Assembly (NCBI GenBank): GCA_947494705.1
Contig: CANLVN010000001.1
Location: 806,001-870,000, forward strand
DNA from: an uncultured Erythrobacter sp.
GTDB lineage: Bacteria > Pseudomonadota > Alphaproteobacteria > Sphingomonadales > Sphingomonadaceae
DNA: 64,000 nt
Direction of reading: 5' to 3'
Part shown: piece by piece, positions 23,986 through 33,008 of the stretch
Layout of the letters: each line of letters starts with the position of its first letter
How positions within the stretch are numbered: position 1 is the first letter of the stretch
Notes under the pieces: generated by a model
The model's input: only the letters and a program-made list of their open reading frames with translations
Databases searched by the model: none
What the model was told of the DNA's origin: nothing
Made by a program: the position numbers and the translations under genes

Positions 23986-24840
23986 ATGATCGAACCATTC
24001 CCAATTCTGGTTTCTACCGATTGGCTTGCCGACAACCTCGACGCTTCGGCACTGGTTGTTCTCGACGCCTCGCGCCACCTGCCCGATGCAGGACGCGATC
24101 CGCGCGCGGAATTCGAAGACGCACATATACCGGGTGCTCGCTTCCTCGACCTCGCCAGTTTTACCGATCCGGACTCCTCGGTTCCCGCCGCTCTGCCAAC
24201 GCCCGCACAGGTCGCAGAGCGTCTCGCCAAGCTCGGCGTCGCGATCGGCGACCGCATCGTGCTCTATGACGATAGCGCAGTGAAAACCTCTGCCCGAGCA
24301 TGGTTTGCCCTTTCCTCGGTCGGCGTCGAGCCGGTCGCGGTGCTCGATGGCGGATTAGGCAAATGGAAGGCCGAGGGACGCCCGCTGGAAAGCGGGATAC
24401 CCGAACCGTCTTCCGCATGGCTGATGCCGCTTTCCGCTGCCCAAAATGTCGCGACCAAGGAGCAGATGCTCTCGAACCTCGGCAGCCGCGACGAACAGGT
24501 GCTCGATGCACGCAGCGCCGACCGCGTTTTCGGACACGGTAGCGACCCTGTCCATGGCGGTCAGAACGGACGAATACCCGGGTCTCTGAACCTGCCTTTC
24601 GGCGCGGTCTTTCAGGATGACAGGACTTTCAAACCACCGCACGACCTGCGAGCCGCCTTCGCCGCTGCGGGGGTCGACCTCTCACGTCCCTTGGTGACCA
24701 GTTGCGGCAGCGGGGTCACCGCTAGCGTGCTGTTGTTCGCGGCGCATCTCGCCGGGAAGGACGACGTTCGGCTCTATGATGGCAGCTGGCAGGAATGGGC
24801 CGCCGATCCGGATACGCCAAAGGAACAAGGACCTGCATGA
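23986..24840 (+). CDS. sseA: two-domain rhodanese, 3-mercaptopyruvate sulfurtransferase type
   Basis: 284 aa: an N-terminal inactive rhodanese domain (residues 5-135, with DAHIPGARFLD) and a C-terminal active one (150-280, GRIPGSLNLPF). Cys240 sits in CGSGVTA, the six-residue loop typical of 3-mercaptopyruvate sulfurtransferases, rather than the CRKGVTA loop of thiosulfate enzymes. It moves sulfane sulfur from mercaptopyruvate to an acceptor such as thioredoxin or cyanide. The stop overlaps the start of the next gene (ATGA), tying it to sulfur amino acid metabolism. Confidence 0.9.
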   Translation: MIEPFPILVSTDWLADNLDASALVVLDASRHLPDAGRDPRAEFEDAHIPGARFLDLASFTDPDSSVPAALPTPAQVAERLAKLGVAIGDRIVLYDDSAVKTSARAWFALSSVGVEPVAVLDGGLGKWKAEGRPLESGIPEPSSAWLMPLSAAQNVATKEQMLSNLGSRDEQVLDARSADRVFGHGSDPVHGGQNGRIPGSLNLPFGAVFQDDRTFKPPHDLRAAFAAAGVDLSRPLVTSCGSGVTASVLLFAAHLAGKDDVRLYDGSWQEWAADPDTPKEQGPA

Positions 24841-26069
24841 GCAGCAACGGCGACGACAAACGTACAAGGATCGGCACGCGCATAACCCGCGCCGGTCGCC
24901 GGTCGGAATGGACCGGGGCGGTGGTCAATCCACCGGTCTGGCGCGCCTCGACGCATCTTTATGAAAACGAAGCCGCGCGAAAGGCGGCGACGGGCAAGAA
25001 CCGCGACGGCCAGTTCTTTTACGGAAGGCGCGGCGCCCCGACGCAATGGTCGCTTGCCGAAGCACTGACGCAGATCGAGCCGGGCGCAGCGGGCACGGTT
25101 CTCTACCCCAGCGGTGTTGCGGCGATCGCGGGCGCGCTTCTGGCGGTGCTCAAACCGGGCGATCACCTCATGATGTGCGACAATGCCTACGATCCCAGCC
25201 GCGGCATGGCGAGCGGTCTGCTGGCGCGCATGGGCATTACGCATTCGTTCTTCGACCCCCTGGATCTCGACGCTTTCGAAACACAGGTCGAGCAGGAGTC
25301 ACCGCGTGCGGTCTGGCTCGAAAGCCCGGGCAGTTTGACCATGGAGGTTTGCGACGTGCCCGCGCTGGCCGCCATTGCGCGCCGCGCCGATGCAGTCAGC
25401 CTGATCGACAACACCTGGGCAAGCGGCCTTGGCTTTGCTGCTCTAGAACATGGCTGCGACATCACGATGCAGAGCCTTTCCAAGCATGTTGGCGGGCATT
25501 CGGACCTGATGATGGGTTCGGCAAGCGCGGGCGAGCGCTGGTACAAGGCATTGCGCCACACCGCACAGGCCTTGGGGCAAGTCGTATCCCCGGACGATGC
25601 CGCGCTTGCCTCGCGCGGACTTCGCACCATGAAGGTCCGGCTCGACCACTCCACCGCCAGCGCCGCGCGTGTCGCCGCATGGCTCGCCGATCAGCCGCAG
25701 GTGGCGCGGGTCATGTGCCCCCTGCTCGAAGACGATCCCGGCCACGCCCTGTGGCAGCGCGACTTTACCGGCGGCTGCGGCCTGTTCAGCTTCGTCTTGG
25801 CAACGGGTGACATGAAAGCCAGCGGCCGCGTCGTGGATGCGCTAAACCTGTTCGGGATCGGGTACAGCTGGGGGGGATATGAGAGCCTTGCCCTGCCGAT
25901 CTTCCCGCACGAGCACCGTCTGGCGATGGCGTCGCCGACGAAGCCATCGGACGCCGGACTTGCGGGCTCTGGCGCTAGACCCGCCATTCGCCTATCCATC
26001 GGGCTCGAAGATCCGGACGACCTGATAGCCGACCTGGCACAGGCGCTCGCGCAGATGGACGCCGAATGA
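24837..26069 (+). CDS. metC: PLP-dependent cystathionine beta-lyase
   Basis: 410 aa, Cys/Met metabolism PLP enzyme family. The start ATG 24837 lies in an ATGA overlap with sseA. Seen: GQFFYGRRGAPTQWSLAEAL (substrate/PLP-binding Tyr/Arg region), YPSGVAAIAGALLAVLKPGDH, WLESPGSLTMEV, SLIDNTWASGL with the cofactor-binding Asp, and MQSLSKHVGGHSDLMMG with the Schiff-base Lys. The W-G-G-Y-E-S motif near residue 350 is typical of MetC-type lyases, which release homocysteine, pyruvate and ammonia from cystathionine. A gamma-synthase or other beta-lyase role cannot be excluded. Its stop overlaps the first mscS gene. Confidence 0.88.
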   Translation: MSSNGDDKRTRIGTRITRAGRRSEWTGAVVNPPVWRASTHLYENEAARKAATGKNRDGQFFYGRRGAPTQWSLAEALTQIEPGAAGTVLYPSGVAAIAGALLAVLKPGDHLMMCDNAYDPSRGMASGLLARMGITHSFFDPLDLDAFETQVEQESPRAVWLESPGSLTMEVCDVPALAAIARRADAVSLIDNTWASGLGFAALEHGCDITMQSLSKHVGGHSDLMMGSASAGERWYKALRHTAQALGQVVSPDDAALASRGLRTMKVRLDHSTASAARVAAWLADQPQVARVMCPLLEDDPGHALWQRDFTGGCGLFSFVLATGDMKASGRVVDALNLFGIGYSWGGYESLALPIFPHEHRLAMASPTKPSDAGLAGSGARPAIRLSIGLEDPDDLIADLAQALAQMDAE

Positions 26070-27151
26070 CCGCTACACCGCCACCCAGCGAAAGCTCAGC
26101 AGAGGCGCTGCCGTCGGCCGAGGATATGGCACCGGCGAGCGAGGCGACACCTTCCGACGCCTCAGCACAAAGTCCAGAGACTCCCTCCGCCCCGGTCGAA
26201 GTCACCACTTCGGACGATGTCCTCGAAGGCGTGAGCGCGCAGAGCGAAACGATCGCTGGCGTGCTGCAGTCGCTCGACACGATCGCACTCGAAACCAGCA
26301 CTTTTCGCGTGTCGGTACTCGATGCTCTTATCGTTGGTGGCGGCATCCTGCTTGTCGTCACCGCAGCGTTCGTCCTGACCCGACTGGTACGCAGCGGTCT
26401 GGCTCGGTTCACCCGCCTTTCGGGATCACAGGCCCTGCTTGCCGAGCGTATCATCACGATCCTTATCTGGGCGGTCGCCTTTTTCGTCGGGATCGACATT
26501 ATCGGCGTCGACCTCACCGCGCTCGCGGTGTTCGGCGGAGCATTCGGGCTTGCGATCGGATTCGGGTTGCAAAAGACCTTCGGCAACCTGATCGCCGGGA
26601 TCATCATCGTCCTGGACAAGTCGATCAAGCCGGGTGACGTGATCGCGGTGGCCGACACCGCGGGGCAGGAAACTTTCGGCCAGATCCGCAAGATCGGTAT
26701 CCGCGCCGTTTCGGTCACCACACGCGACGAGCGCGAGTACCTGATCCCGAACGAAAACCTGATGATCAACCAAGTTGAGAACTGGTCCTATTCCTCGCGA
26801 AATGTCCGGATGCAGGTCCATGTCGGCGTATCTTACGAAGCGGATATGCGTCTGGCCGAGGAGCTGATGCTCAAGGCCGCGACCTCGGCCAAGCGGGTGC
26901 TCGAAACCCCTCCGCCGACCGTGTGGATGACTGAGTACGGCGACAGTTCGGTCAATTTCACCATCCACTGCTGGATCGTCGATCCGGAGGAAGGTGTCGG
27001 CAATGTCCGCAGCGAAGTGCTCAAGAATCTCTGGTGGCTGCTGAAGGAAAACGGCATCGAGATCCCCTTCCCGCAGCGCGATATCAATTTGCGCGACAAC
27101 GAGCAGATGCGCGCTCTGGTTGGCGCTATCGGTGGGGAGAAGGGGGAATGA
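26066..27151 (+). CDS. MscS-family mechanosensitive channel, copy 1
   Basis: 361 aa. An acidic Ser/Pro/Ala-rich N terminus (1-75) is followed by membrane helices at about 90-112 and 130-150 and the pore helix LTALAVFGGAFGLAIGFGLQKTFGNLIAG, the hallmark of the family. The soluble part has DKSIKPGDVI, RKIGIRAVSV and YLIPNENLMINQVENWSYS. The protein should form a cytoplasmic-membrane heptamer that opens under tension. The start overlaps metC (ATGA) and the stop overlaps the second copy (ATGA). The two copies share most of the channel and beta domain, a clear tandem duplication. Confidence 0.9.
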   Translation: MTATPPPSESSAEALPSAEDMAPASEATPSDASAQSPETPSAPVEVTTSDDVLEGVSAQSETIAGVLQSLDTIALETSTFRVSVLDALIVGGGILLVVTAAFVLTRLVRSGLARFTRLSGSQALLAERIITILIWAVAFFVGIDIIGVDLTALAVFGGAFGLAIGFGLQKTFGNLIAGIIIVLDKSIKPGDVIAVADTAGQETFGQIRKIGIRAVSVTTRDEREYLIPNENLMINQVENWSYSSRNVRMQVHVGVSYEADMRLAEELMLKAATSAKRVLETPPPTVWMTEYGDSSVNFTIHCWIVDPEEGVGNVRSEVLKNLWWLLKENGIEIPFPQRDINLRDNEQMRALVGAIGGEKGE

Positions 27152-28230
27152 GCACACCGCAAGCGCCCGGTTCCGCCGAGAACGCCGTTCCTGATGGCGA
27201 GACCGCGCCCCCAGAAGCGCTCGAACCGGGCCAGGTCTGGAGCCTTGCCGAAGACGCTCCGCAAGAGGAGGTCGTCAGCGTCGCCGAGGGCTCGAAGGAA
27301 GCGCTCGCATCGCAAGGCGAAACCATCGGCAAGCTGGTCGATACACTGGATGGCTTGGCGTTGACGGTCGGATCGGTTCGGATTTCGAGCTTCGACGTGC
27401 TGTTCCTGCTCGCGACGGTCGGGCTGGTCCTCACGATCGCGTGGTTCGCAACCCGCGTTGCCCGCAGCACATTACGCAGCGCAACCCGGTTCGACGAGGC
27501 GCAGAAGGTGCTCGCCGAGAAACTCGTGACCATCGTCATCTGGACAATCGCGTTCTTCATGACGGTCGATCTTGTCGGTATCGACCTGACTGCGCTCGCA
27601 TTTTTCGGCGGTGCGTTCGGTCTTGCCATCGGTTTCGGCCTGCAGAAAACCTTCGGTAACCTGATCTCCGGCATCCTCCTGCTGCTCGACAAATCGATCA
27701 AGCCCGGCGACGTCATATCGGTCACGGACCAGGCTGGGAACGAGGCGGTCGGGCAGATCCGAAAGATCGGTATCCGCGCAATCTCGGTCATCACCCGCGA
27801 CCAGACCGAGCACCTGATTCCGAACGAAAACCTGATGGTGAACCAGGTCGTCAACTGGTCTTATTCGAGCCGCGACGTGCGCGTGAAGGCTCCGGTGGGC
27901 GTGTCGTATGACAGCGACCTCGAACTGGTGACGAAGCTTCTCTACAAGGCCGCAGAAGATACAGACCGCGTGCTGAAACGGCCAAAGCCGCGGGTGAACG
28001 TCATGGAGTTCGGGGACAATTCGGTCAATTTCGAGCTGCGCTTCTGGATCGAGGACCCCGAAGAGGGCCTCGCGAATATCCGCAGCGATGTTTACATGCG
28101 CATCTGGCGGCTGTTCCGGGAGAACGAGGTCGAGATTCCGTTCCCGCAGCGCGATCTTCACCTGCGAAGCTCGAAACAGCTCGACCAGCTTGTCGAGCTG
28201 ATGAGTGCGGGGAAATTGCAGGCGGAATAA
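27148..28230 (+). CDS. MscS-family mechanosensitive channel, copy 2
   Basis: 360 aa from ATG 27148 (ATGA overlap with copy 1). The layout is the same as copy 1: acidic N terminus, two membrane helices (about 85-108, 125-145), pore helix FFGGAFGLAIGFGLQKTFGNLISG, then DKSIKPGDVI, RKIGIRAISVITRDQTEHLIPNENLM and the C-terminal alpha/beta domain with FGDNSVNFELRFWIEDPEEG. Differences concentrate in the N-terminal extension and the end. Tandem co-translated copies suggest either a hetero-heptamer or channels with different thresholds; sequence alone cannot decide. Confidence 0.9.
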   Translation: MSTPQAPGSAENAVPDGETAPPEALEPGQVWSLAEDAPQEEVVSVAEGSKEALASQGETIGKLVDTLDGLALTVGSVRISSFDVLFLLATVGLVLTIAWFATRVARSTLRSATRFDEAQKVLAEKLVTIVIWTIAFFMTVDLVGIDLTALAFFGGAFGLAIGFGLQKTFGNLISGILLLLDKSIKPGDVISVTDQAGNEAVGQIRKIGIRAISVITRDQTEHLIPNENLMVNQVVNWSYSSRDVRVKAPVGVSYDSDLELVTKLLYKAAEDTDRVLKRPKPRVNVMEFGDNSVNFELRFWIEDPEEGLANIRSDVYMRIWRLFRENEVEIPFPQRDLHLRSSKQLDQLVELMSAGKLQAE

Positions 28231-28308
28231 CACCGCAAAAGGTATCCTTGGCGCTCCCCAACCCATTCTCACTGGCACCAGGCCAGCGCCTCGCCCATTT
28301 CACGACCC

Positions 28309-29064
28309 ATGAAAACCGGCACCATCTATCTTGTGGGCGCAGGTCCGGGCGATCCGGACCTGCTGACCTTGCGCGCGGCTCGCCTGATCGGCGAGGCTGA
28401 AGTCATTGTCCATGACGGGCTCGTCAGCCGCGAAATCCTCGCGCTCGCCCGGCCCGAAGCCCGGCTCGTTTCGGTCGCGAAACAGCGTTCGAAACACACC
28501 CTCCCGCAAGAAGAGATCAACGCCCTGCTCGTGCGCGAGGCTAAGGCCGGACGCGACGTGGTGCGCCTGAAGGGCGGAGACCCGCTGATCTTCGGACGCG
28601 GGGGCGAGGAAGCCGAAACCGCGCGCGCCTGCGGCGTTACGGTCGAATTCGTACCCGGCATCTCAGCTGCCAATGGCGCCGCAGCCGCCGCCCAGATCGC
28701 GCTGACCCACCGGGATGCCTCAAGCGTGGTCAGCTTCGTCGCCGGCCAGTGCAAGGGTCTGTCGGACCAAGACTGGTCGGGCCTTGCCGGGAAGGGTCGC
28801 ACACTGGTGATCTACATGGGCGTAAAGACCGCGCCCCAGATCGCGGAAAAGCTGATGGCGGATGGCCTCTCCCCCGCCATGCCGCTCGCCGTGATCGAGA
28901 ACGCGGCGCGGCCCGAAATGCGCGTGCTGCGCGGTTTGTTGGCCGGGTTGCCGGACCTTGTGGCGCACGAAAACGTGAAGAGCCCCGCCCTCATCGTCAT
29001 CGGTGAAGTCACGGCGCGAGAAGATGCGGTGCTCGCGCAAATCGCCTCGGAGGCACAGACATGA
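28309..29064 (+). CDS. cobA: uroporphyrinogen-III C-methyltransferase
   Basis: 251 aa, SAM-dependent. It methylates uroporphyrinogen III to precorrin-2, the branch point to siroheme (needed by the sulfite reductase encoded at 29359-30987) and cobalamin. Seen: YLVGAGPGDPDLLTLRA, VVRLKGGDPLIFGRGGEE, FVPGISAANGAAAAAQIALTHR and LVIYMGV. It corresponds to the C-terminal half of CysG; the dehydrogenase/ferrochelatase half is absent and must be encoded elsewhere. First gene of the sulfite-reduction operon; it overlaps the next start by 4 nt (ATGA). Confidence 0.94.
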   Translation: MKTGTIYLVGAGPGDPDLLTLRAARLIGEAEVIVHDGLVSREILALARPEARLVSVAKQRSKHTLPQEEINALLVREAKAGRDVVRLKGGDPLIFGRGGEEAETARACGVTVEFVPGISAANGAAAAAQIALTHRDASSVVSFVAGQCKGLSDQDWSGLAGKGRTLVIYMGVKTAPQIAEKLMADGLSPAMPLAVIENAARPEMRVLRGLLAGLPDLVAHENVKSPALIVIGEVTAREDAVLAQIASEAQT

Positions 29065-29357
29065 AGATCCTGACCGGAAATGATCTCAAGACCGGCGCGG
29101 TCGTGTGGTGGGACGGCAGCAACTGGTCGCTCTATGTCGACCGCGCCGCCGATGTCGGCGATCAGGGCGAAGAGATCATGGCGCGCGAGGAAGCGCTGCG
29201 CCGGGTCAACGTCCCCTACATCGTCGAGGCTGAATCGAGCGAGGACGGCGTGCGCCCCGCGCATATCAAGGACCGCATCCGCGCCCTTGGCCCCACCGTG
29301 CGGCAGGACCTGACGCTCAAACCGCAAGACCCCGAAGCGATCGACTGGGTAATCTGA
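29061..29357 (+). CDS. DUF2849 protein of the sulfite reductase operon
   Basis: 98 aa, soluble. LTGNDLKTGAVVWWDGSNWSLYVDRA opens the protein, and IVEAESSEDGVRPAHIKDRIRALGPTVR closes it; this is the DUF2849 pattern found almost only between cobA/cysG and cysI in Alphaproteobacteria. Its function is not established; a role in siroheme handling or sulfite reductase assembly is inferred from constant gene order. Start in an ATGA overlap with cobA; cysI begins 1 nt after its stop. Confidence 0.9.
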   Translation: MKILTGNDLKTGAVVWWDGSNWSLYVDRAADVGDQGEEIMAREEALRRVNVPYIVEAESSEDGVRPAHIKDRIRALGPTVRQDLTLKPQDPEAIDWVI

Positions 29358-29358
29358 C

Positions 29359-30987
29359 ATGTATCAATATGACCAATACGACCAGCAGATGGTCGATGCG
29401 CGAGTTGCGGAATTCCGCGACCAGGCGCGCCGCCGCCTCGAAGGCAAGCTGACCGAAGACCAGTTCAAGCCGCTGCGGCTGATGAACGGCCTGTATCTCC
29501 AGCTCCACGCCTACATGCTGCGCGTCGCGATACCCTATGGCACGCTGAACAGCCGGCAGATGATCGCGCTGGGTGATATCGCCGACAAGTACGATCGCGG
29601 TTACGGGCACTTCACCACGCGCCAGAACCTGCAATACAACTGGATCAAGCTGGAGGACGCCGCGGACATCCTCGCCGACCTGTCGAAGGTCGAGATGCAC
29701 GCGATCCAGACCAGCGGGAACTGCATCCGCAACATCTCCAGCGACCACTTTGCTGGCGCGGCTGCGGACGAGCTGGTCGACCCGCGTCCCTATGCCGAGT
29801 TGCTGCGGCAATGGTCGAGCTTCCACCCGGAATTCACTTACCTGCCGCGCAAGTTCAAGATTTGCGTGATCGCGGCGGAAAAGGACCGTGCGGCGATGCG
29901 CCTGCACGATATCGGCATCCAGATCGTCGAACAGGACGGGGAAATCGGTGCGCGCTTCTTCGTCGGCGGTGGCATGGGCCGCACGCCCATGATCGCGCCG
30001 ATGGTCCGCGACTTCGTGCCGCTCGACCAGCTCATCACCTATGCCGAGGCGTGCCTGCGGGTCTACAACCGCTACGGTCGCCGCGACAACAAGTACAAGG
30101 CGCGGATCAAGATCCTCGTTCACGAGCTTGGGGCCGAGGAATATACCCGGCAGGTCGAAGAGGAATTCGCGCACCTGCTCGATCAGGGCGTCGAACCGCC
30201 GCGCGCGGAGCTGGAACGGATCAAGACCTACTTCGCCGACCCCGCTTTCGAGGATGGCCCCAAGAACGTCGATCGTTCGGACCCCGACTTCGCCGTATGG
30301 GTCGACCGCAACACTCACCGGCACAAGCATGACAGCTATGTCAGCGCCGTCATCTCGCTCAAACCCGTAGGCGGCATTCCCGGCGATGCGACCGGAGAGC
30401 AGATGCGGCTGATGGCGAAGCTCGCCAAGCAGTACAGCTTCGACGAGATCCGCATCATGCACACGCAGAACGTCGTCCTGCCCCATGTGAAGATCGCCGA
30501 TCTCCATGCGCTGTGGAGCGAGCTCCACGCAGCAGGCCTCGGCGCGCCCAACATGGACACGATCGAGGACATGATCGCGTGTCCCGGTCTCGATTATTGC
30601 AGCCTCGCCAACGCGCGCTCGATCCCGCTCGCACAGCGCATTTCCGAGCGTTTCGATGCAAGCGGCAAGACTGCCGAGCTGGGCGAGTTGAAGTTGAAGA
30701 TCAGCGGCTGCATCAACGCCTGCGGCCATCACCACGCCGGTCATATCGGCATTCTCGGCGTCGATCGCAAAGGTGTCGAGAACTACCAGCTCTCGCTTGG
30801 CGGCAGCGAAGCCGAAGACGTCAGCCTCGCCAAGATTACCGGCCCCGGCTTCACCGAGGACGGCGTGATCGAGGCGGTCGACACAGTCACCGATGTCTAT
30901 CTCGCACAAAGGGAAGGCGAAGAGCGCTTCCTCGACACCTATCGCAGGATCGGCATGGAGCCGTTCAAGGAGGCGCTTTATGGCTAA
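29359..30987 (+). CDS. cysI: assimilatory sulfite (or nitrite) reductase hemoprotein
   Basis: 542 aa, siroheme and 4Fe-4S enzyme of the cytoplasm. It reduces sulfite to sulfide with six electrons. Four cluster-binding Cys are seen as CPGLDYC (about residues 408 and 414) and CINACG (about 450 and 454). FTTRQNLQYNWIKLEDAADI and NCIRNISSDHFAGA hold the anion-binding Arg region. Neighbouring cobA and cysH make sulfite the likely substrate; no flavoprotein CysJ lies beside it, so electrons may come from ferredoxin or an unlinked reductase. The 3' end overlaps the DUF934 gene by 8 nt. Confidence 0.92.
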   Translation: MYQYDQYDQQMVDARVAEFRDQARRRLEGKLTEDQFKPLRLMNGLYLQLHAYMLRVAIPYGTLNSRQMIALGDIADKYDRGYGHFTTRQNLQYNWIKLEDAADILADLSKVEMHAIQTSGNCIRNISSDHFAGAAADELVDPRPYAELLRQWSSFHPEFTYLPRKFKICVIAAEKDRAAMRLHDIGIQIVEQDGEIGARFFVGGGMGRTPMIAPMVRDFVPLDQLITYAEACLRVYNRYGRRDNKYKARIKILVHELGAEEYTRQVEEEFAHLLDQGVEPPRAELERIKTYFADPAFEDGPKNVDRSDPDFAVWVDRNTHRHKHDSYVSAVISLKPVGGIPGDATGEQMRLMAKLAKQYSFDEIRIMHTQNVVLPHVKIADLHALWSELHAAGLGAPNMDTIEDMIACPGLDYCSLANARSIPLAQRISERFDASGKTAELGELKLKISGCINACGHHHAGHIGILGVDRKGVENYQLSLGGSEAEDVSLAKITGPGFTEDGVIEAVDTVTDVYLAQREGEERFLDTYRRIGMEPFKEALYG

Positions 30988-31435
30988 TACCGATCTCGGC
31001 ACCTCCCCCGACGACGTGCAGTTCCGCTTTCGCGAAGACGAAATGGCCGATCATGGCGCCGTTACCGTCGATGCGGTGCTCGAACAGAGCAACGCCAGCG
31101 CCGTGCGGATCGAACCGGGCGACGATGCGCGCTTGCTGTTGCCGTTTCTCGACCGTCTGGCGCTCGTCGAAGTCAATTTCCCCAGCTTCGCGGACGGGCG
31201 CGGTTACAGCGTCGCGCGCATCCTGCGCGAAGCCGGTTACGAGGGCGAATTGCGCGCGGTCGGTGACGTGCTGATCGACCAGCTCAGCCATATGCGCCGC
31301 TGCGGTTTCGACAGTTTCGCACCCGACAAGCGCCTCGACGAGGAAGACGCCAAGCGCGCCTTCGCGACGTGGGATGATGTCTATCAGCGCAGCGTCGATG
31401 GCCGCACCACGATCCCGGAGCTCCGCCATGAATAA
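30980..31435 (+). CDS. DUF934 protein of the sulfite reductase operon
   Basis: 151 aa, soluble, acidic. VEVNFPSFADGRGYSVARILRE, GELRAVGDVLIDQLSHMRRCGFDSF and the ending AFATWDDVYQRS fit DUF934, a family found next to cysI and cysH in many alpha- and betaproteobacteria. It has no known biochemical role; the constant link with sulfite reductase suggests an assembly or electron-transfer helper. ATG 30980 overlaps cysI by 8 nt, and its own end overlaps cysH by 8 nt. Confidence 0.9.
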   Translation: MANTDLGTSPDDVQFRFREDEMADHGAVTVDAVLEQSNASAVRIEPGDDARLLLPFLDRLALVEVNFPSFADGRGYSVARILREAGYEGELRAVGDVLIDQLSHMRRCGFDSFAPDKRLDEEDAKRAFATWDDVYQRSVDGRTTIPELRHE

Positions 31436-32219
31436 GCCGCAAGCCCCGCTGACCGCACGCGAAGCGCGCGATCGCGCTGTCGACCGGATCGACGCATCGG
31501 CGCGCTTTTCCGAACATGACGCGGTGCGTCTCAACCGCATGTTCCGGGGCTCATCGACCCAGGACATGCTGCAAAGCGTCATCAAGGACGGCCTTGCCGG
31601 AGACGTGGCCGTGGTCTCCAGCTTCGGCGCGGAAAGCGTAGTGTTGCTGCATCTGCTGGCAGAGGTCGACCCGAACATCCCGGTCTTGTTCCTGGACACC
31701 GGCAAACATTTTGCCGAAACGCTCGCCTATCGCGACGCCGTGGTCGAGCGGCTGGGTCTGACCAATTTGCAGGTGCTCACGCCCGACGAGGCGGAACTTG
31801 CGAGCAAGGATGAAACGGGCCTGCGCTGGTCCTACGACCCCGATGGCTGCTGCGAAATCCGCAAGGTGAAGCCGCTCGCCAAGGCGCTCGAAAAATTCGA
31901 TGCGGGCTTTACCGGGCGCAAGGCGTTCCAGTCATCGACCCGCGCCAACCTGCCGCGCTTCGAGATCGACACTTCCGATGCGCAGGGGCGGCTCAAAATC
32001 AATCCGCTGATCGACTGGAGCGCCGATGACATCGCCGCCTATTTCGAGCAGCACGACCTCCCGCGCCACCCACTGGTCGCGCGCGGGTTTCCCTCGATCG
32101 GTTGCGAGCCGTGCACACACAAGGTCGCCCCCGGCGAAGACCCTCGCTCGGGCCGCTGGAAAGGCTGGGACAAGACCGAATGCGGCATCCACAAGCCGGG
32201 CGAGGAACCGTTCCTTTAA
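31428..32219 (+). CDS. cysH: phosphoadenosine/adenosine phosphosulfate reductase
   Basis: 263 aa. It reduces activated sulfate (APS or PAPS) to sulfite using thioredoxin. SSFGAESVVLLHLLAEV is the PP-loop-type nucleotide site. Besides the catalytic Cys252 in ECGIH it keeps Cys141-Cys142 and Cys226-x-x-Cys229 (CEPC), the 4Fe-4S ligands that mark the APS-using bacterial type; enteric PAPS reductases lack them. So APS is the likely substrate. ATG 31428 overlaps DUF934. Last gene of the operon. Confidence 0.93.
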   Translation: MNKPQAPLTAREARDRAVDRIDASARFSEHDAVRLNRMFRGSSTQDMLQSVIKDGLAGDVAVVSSFGAESVVLLHLLAEVDPNIPVLFLDTGKHFAETLAYRDAVVERLGLTNLQVLTPDEAELASKDETGLRWSYDPDGCCEIRKVKPLAKALEKFDAGFTGRKAFQSSTRANLPRFEIDTSDAQGRLKINPLIDWSADDIAAYFEQHDLPRHPLVARGFPSIGCEPCTHKVAPGEDPRSGRWKGWDKTECGIHKPGEEPFL

Positions 32220-32275
32220 ATCACGGGCGTCCGCCAGTCTGCGGAACCGCGCGCATGCGATAACGTTGCAAGTTC

Positions 32276-33004
32276 ATGTCCCAAGTTCTTCTCGCGGGCC
32301 TCGGCGTAGCGATCCTCGCCGCCATCCACATTGCATCGCCTTTGCTCGAACATCTGCGCGGAACGCCTCGCAGCTTCTGGCTGTCGAGCGCGGGCGGGAT
32401 TTCGGTAGGCTATGTCTTCGTGCACCTGTTGCCGGAATTGGCGGCAAGCCAGTCCGAACTGCACGGCGCGCTTGGCCTCACCTTCCTTAGCCACCACGTC
32501 TATCTTCTCGCTGTTTTCGGACTGGTGGTATTCTATGGTCTCGACCGGCTCGCCCTGATTTCGCGCCCGGTCAGAGAGGATGGTGAAACTCTGGAAGCGC
32601 CGCCTGCGGCCTTCTGGACTCACATCGGCACTGTCGCGCTTTACAACCTGCTCATCGGCTACCTTCTGCTGCATCGTGAGGAAACCGGCGTGGTGCCGTT
32701 GGCGTGGTTCGTCCTGGCTATCGGATCGCACCTGCTCGTTGCCGATTTCGGCCTAGACGACCATCACGGCAGGCTTTTTCGCAAGGCCGGACGATGGATC
32801 CTCGCAGCGGCGCTGGTGGTGGGCTACGCGATCGGCAATGCAGTGGCCCTGCCCGAGGCCGTCACGGCGATGCTGCTCGCCTTTCTCAGCGGCGCGATCA
32901 TCCTCAACGTGTTGAAGGAAGAGGTGCCCGACGAACGCGAGAGTCGCTTCTGGGTGTTCGCGGGAGCGGCGATGATTTTCGGCCTGCTGTTCGCCGTCAC
33001 CTGA
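32276..33004 (+). CDS. ZIP-like integral membrane protein
   Basis: 242 aa, about seven to eight hydrophobic helices and no signal peptide. VGYVFVHLLPELAASQ, FLSHHVYLLAVFGLVVFYGLDRL and the C-terminal AMLLAFLSGAIILNVLKEEVPDERESRF resemble ZIP-family transporters, including the H-LLPE motif. The usual HxxxE metal site of ZIP helices IV-V is not clear, so transport of metals is uncertain. It follows cysH by 56 nt and converges on the epimerase gene with a 4-nt gap. Confidence 0.68.
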   Translation: MSQVLLAGLGVAILAAIHIASPLLEHLRGTPRSFWLSSAGGISVGYVFVHLLPELAASQSELHGALGLTFLSHHVYLLAVFGLVVFYGLDRLALISRPVREDGETLEAPPAAFWTHIGTVALYNLLIGYLLLHREETGVVPLAWFVLAIGSHLLVADFGLDDHHGRLFRKAGRWILAAALVVGYAIGNAVALPEAVTAMLLAFLSGAIILNVLKEEVPDERESRFWVFAGAAMIFGLLFAVT

Positions 33005-33008
33005 CGGA

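Noticed and set aside
29317..31002. 561-codon minus-strand frame over cysI
   Set aside because: Antisense shadow of the sulfite reductase gene, whose Cys cluster and gene order are decisive.
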